Of a stretch of 46,838 nucleotides of DNA, positions 44,693 to 46,838 are shown piece by piece. The position numbers were made by a program, and so were the translations under genes. The notes under the pieces were generated by a model, which saw only the letters and a program-made list of their open reading frames with translations, did not search any database and was not told the origin of the DNA. The stretch comes from Sinomonas atrocyanea. GTDB taxonomy: Bacteria > Actinomycetota > Actinomycetes > Actinomycetales > Micrococcaceae. The first letter of the stretch is position 1, and each line of letters opens with the position of its first letter. The DNA is taken from positions 1-46,838 of the forward strand of contig NZ_JAUSTE010000016.1 of assembly GCF_030812675.1 (NCBI RefSeq), read 5' to 3'.

Positions 44693-45163
44693 TCAGCCCA
44701 GGCGCGCCAGGAGCGCGTCGAGGATGGGGATCTGGCCCTTGACGAGCTTGAGCCGGGCGGTGCGCTCGCTGACCCACTCGGCCCGGTCCACCTCGGGGTA
44801 CTCCTGGACCCGGCCCGAGCCCTTGGGCCACTCGAGGGCGAACGTGTTGCTGACCACCTCGGCGGGCTCGAACTCCGCCTCGGCCGCGAACGCCGTGATC
44901 ACCTTGCCGGAAGGCTGCCGGAACTCGCCCAGGTGCACATAGTCCGCGGCCGGCGGCGGGCTGCCCATTTCCTCGGCGAACTCGCGCCGCGCCGCGGCCA
45001 GCGGATCCTCGCCCCCCTCGCAGAGTCCCTTGGGCAGGGACCAGCCGTGCTCGTCCTTGCGGGCCCAGAACGGGCCGCCCATGTGCGCGATCCAGACCTC
45101 GAGCCCGTCCGGATACCCGGCGGGGCGGCGGTACAGCAGGATGCCGGCGCTCTTCATCGGCAT
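44693..45163 (-). CDS. NUDIX hydrolase
   Basis: A 156-residue NUDIX hydrolase that would split a nucleoside diphosphate linked to another group. The NUDIX box GLCEGGEDPLAAARREFAEEMG (quoted in part as REFAEEMG) is complete, following LPKG. The first residues KSAGILLYR and the aromatic-rich WSLPKG are close to diadenosine-polyphosphate or ADP-ribose type members often seen in actinobacteria. The ATG at 45163 has GGAG five bases upstream; a second ATG lies two codons on. Confidence 0.9.
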   Translation of the reverse strand: MPMKSAGILLYRRPAGYPDGLEVWIAHMGGPFWARKDEHGWSLPKGLCEGGEDPLAAARREFAEEMGSPPPAADYVHLGEFRQPSGKVITAFAAEAEFEPAEVVSNTFALEWPKGSGRVQEYPEVDRAEWVSERTARLKLVKGQIPILDALLARLG

Positions 45164-45207
45164 GGCAGCTCCATGGGCCCAGCCTACGAGATGCCCAACC
45201 TACGAGA

Positions 45208-45247
45208 CGCCGCCGGGGGCCGAGGAAGTCCTCGGCCCCCGGCGGCG
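45208..45247 (-). terminator. Hairpin terminator, 18-bp stem
   Basis: A perfect 18-base-pair GC-rich stem (45208-45225 with 45230-45247) with a 4-base loop, 27 bases past the stop of the minus-strand secreted-protein gene. Confidence 0.8.
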
Positions 45248-45273
45248 CGCGGTGCTGCGGCCCTCAGCGGGGC

Positions 45274-45888
45274 TCAGTGGCCGCGGTGGGACGTGCTGTG
45301 CTCGCCCGAACCCTGCTGGCCCTGCTGGGACGTGCTGTGGCTGCCGGAGCCCTGCTCGTCCTGGCCCTGCTGGTCCTGCTCCGACTCGTGCTGCGACGAG
45401 CCGGGCACGTACTGGTGCACCCACTGGGACACCCAGCGCGGAGCCGGGGATGCGGGCCGCGAGTGGGCCGCGATGTAGGCCTGCTTGCCCACCTCCGAAG
45501 CGTGCTCCGCGGGGCCGCTCCCGTCTTCGCTGGACGCGGCAGCGGGCTGGGTGGGCTCGGCCGTCTCGCTGGGCTCGGCCGTCTCGCTCGGCTCCGGAGC
45601 GTCGGTCTTCGTCGGCTCAGCGGACTCGCTGGGCTCAGGGGTCTCGGTCTCGGTGGGCTCGGCGGTCTGGGTCGGCTCGGCGCTCTCGGTGGGCTCGGCG
45701 GTCTCGCTCGGCTCCGGTGAGTCGGTCTCCGTCGGCTGTGCCGTCGACGTCGCGGTGGGCTGGTCGGCCGCCGGCTGGACGCCGGGGGCGGCGATGGCGG
45801 CTGCTGCGGCGCCGCCGAGGCTGATAGCCCCGGCGGCCACGGCTGCGACCACCAGCTTGTGTGAGGCGAGGATAGTGAATCTGGACAT
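45274..45888 (-). CDS. Secreted low-complexity protein, unknown function
   Basis: A 204-residue exported protein. A signal peptide of about 34 residues (LVVAAVAAGAISLGGAAAAA, cut near AIAAPG) leads to an acidic Thr/Pro/Glu/Ser stretch with repeated E-(S/T)-A-E-P units (about 45-115), then a short conserved-looking part (EVGKQAYIAAHSR, WVSQWVHQYVP) and a Gln/Ser/Gly/His-rich tail. Such Pro-Thr-Glu repeats are common as wall-spanning stalks, but no anchor motif is seen. AGGAGAG precedes the ATG at 45888. I do not recognise a family. Confidence 0.75.
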   Translation of the reverse strand: MSRFTILASHKLVVAAVAAGAISLGGAAAAAIAAPGVQPAADQPTATSTAQPTETDSPEPSETAEPTESAEPTQTAEPTETETPEPSESAEPTKTDAPEPSETAEPSETAEPTQPAAASSEDGSGPAEHASEVGKQAYIAAHSRPASPAPRWVSQWVHQYVPGSSQHESEQDQQGQDEQGSGSHSTSQQGQQGSGEHSTSHRGH

Positions 45889-46057
45889 GAAGTCTCTCCT
45901 GTTCGGGTGGCGTTCCCCGGGTGCATGTGAGATGGCACGTCTATGATTCGTGACGGAACCTGTTCATGTCACTACTGCGCATGACTATTTCAGAAAAGTT
46001 CATGTCGAGGACGTGGTTGCGGGCTGCCTCGCCAGGCGCGAGGACCGCAGGTGGTGC

Positions 46058-46636
46058 TCACAGGTGGAGTCGGAGGACGAAGAAGAAGTAGCACCAGACC
46101 GGCAGCGTCACCACCGACACGACAGCCATCGCGGTCCGTACCAGAGATTGCCCCCGAACGGTCGCGGAAAGCAGCCTGAACGCGACGACTCCCAGCATTC
46201 CTCCGACCGAGTTCAGGATCACGTCGTCGATGTCCGAGGCCCCCACTGCAAGAACACCCTGGATGACCTCCACAGCGGCGCTGGCCACGGCGACCGTGAG
46301 CATCGTCGTCCATGCCGCCGCCCGCTGTCGGAGCCACGATACGTAGAACCCGAGCGGGATGAAGATCAGGATGTTCCCGGCGATGTTGGCGAACGCCACT
46401 CTTCCGGTTCCTGAAGAGTGGCTGGACACGATTTCCGCGATACTCGCGAACGGAATGAGATTGAGCGATCGCTCCGAACCTGGTGCGCGGGAGAAGAGAA
46501 GCAGCCTCAAGAGGAAGGCCGTGTAGAGAGCGAAGACGGCGAAGATGATCCCGGTCTCCGCCTTCGCCCGTTGCGTGGCGGATCGCCACCTCGGGTCATC
46601 CTCCCCAGCTGAAGCGGGTTGCGGTCGCACGTCCAT
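46058..46636 (-). CDS. VanZ-family membrane protein
   Basis: A 192-residue membrane protein of the VanZ family, with about four or five transmembrane helices. Recognition rests on LNLIPFASI, NIAGNILIFIPLGFYVSWL and VEVIQGVLAVGASDIDDVILNSVGGMLG, quoted in part as SDIDDVILNSVGG, the usual order. VanZ in enterococci gives low-level teicoplanin resistance, but most members have no known role. Start is uncertain: the ATG at 46636 is used, with 46717 possible; anything beyond runs into the homopolymer end. GC content is a little lower than in neighbours. Confidence 0.82.
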   Translation of the reverse strand: MDVRPQPASAGEDDPRWRSATQRAKAETGIIFAVFALYTAFLLRLLLFSRAPGSERSLNLIPFASIAEIVSSHSSGTGRVAFANIAGNILIFIPLGFYVSWLRQRAAAWTTMLTVAVASAAVEVIQGVLAVGASDIDDVILNSVGGMLGVVAFRLLSATVRGQSLVRTAMAVVSVVTLPVWCYFFFVLRLHL

Positions 46637-46726
46637 CCAGCGGGACGATACCGAGGGAACCTGTCGTGCTCCTGTGAGAGATGGGGCTCGGCCACCGCCG
46701 AAACGGCACGAGGTCATGACGGCAGC

Positions 46727-46838
<112 letters not shown>

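Overview
The window is a high-GC (about 70 percent by eye) actinobacterial chromosome segment, most likely from Micrococcaceae (Arthrobacter/Sinomonas-like). Reasons: the conserved crgA / pabA / pknB-pknA-pbpA-rodA-pstP-fhaB-fhaA / tRNA-Leu order that lies near oriC in actinobacteria; a dimethylglycine oxidase with the same length (830 aa) and the same catalytic residue numbers as the Arthrobacter globiformis enzyme; GTG/TTG starts; and many leaderless-looking promoters (TAGGCT-type -10 boxes 6-9 bases before the start codon). Both ends are long C/G homopolymer runs that look like sequencing or assembly artefacts.

Layout. 0.2-4.5 kb: housekeeping and accessory genes (Asp/Glu or hydantoin racemase, YeiH-type exporter, 5'-3' exonuclease, HAD phosphatase, DUF72). 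4.6-7.6 kb: a SigK module: fasciclin lipoprotein, sigK, rskA and a DUF4383 membrane protein. The first and last have near-identical promoters (CCAATCC-N15-CCGAACTA), so they are likely SigK targets. 7.9-18.0 kb: a visibly lower-GC block, all on the minus strand, encoding glycine betaine catabolism: IclR regulator, GbcA/GbcB Rieske demethylase, PurU, dimethylglycine oxidase and an MFS transporter. 18.1-19.5 kb: trpF and alaX. 19.6-22.2 kb: a tight three-gene plus-strand operon of a zinc-less MDR dehydrogenase, a pterin-synthase-like (PTPS/QueD fold) protein that has lost its catalytic residues, and a GT4 glycosyltransferase. This is my best candidate for an undescribed pathway. 22.2-33.3 kb: the cell-wall growth and Ser/Thr phosphorylation locus. 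Its seven genes run on the minus strand, and five of the six junctions are ATGA/GTGA overlaps or a 2-base gap. A tRNA-Leu(CAG) lies beyond it.

33.3-46.8 kb is accessory: lipase maturation factor-like protein, paired CrcB fluoride channels, PEBP protein, a divergent MFS/TetR pair with a perfect operator, a TipA-like MerR regulator with an internal ribosome binding site for a TipAS-like short form, a zinc-ribbon protein, a D-serine dehydratase-like PLP enzyme, VOC protein, a DUF5997 / LysR-effector-domain divergent pair, alpha/beta hydrolase, NUDIX hydrolase, a secreted low-complexity protein and a VanZ-family protein.

A dispersed repeat family with a TGA(A/G)GGTCAC core occurs three times. 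Two copies are read in frame inside genes (rskA and the first crcB) and one is intergenic.
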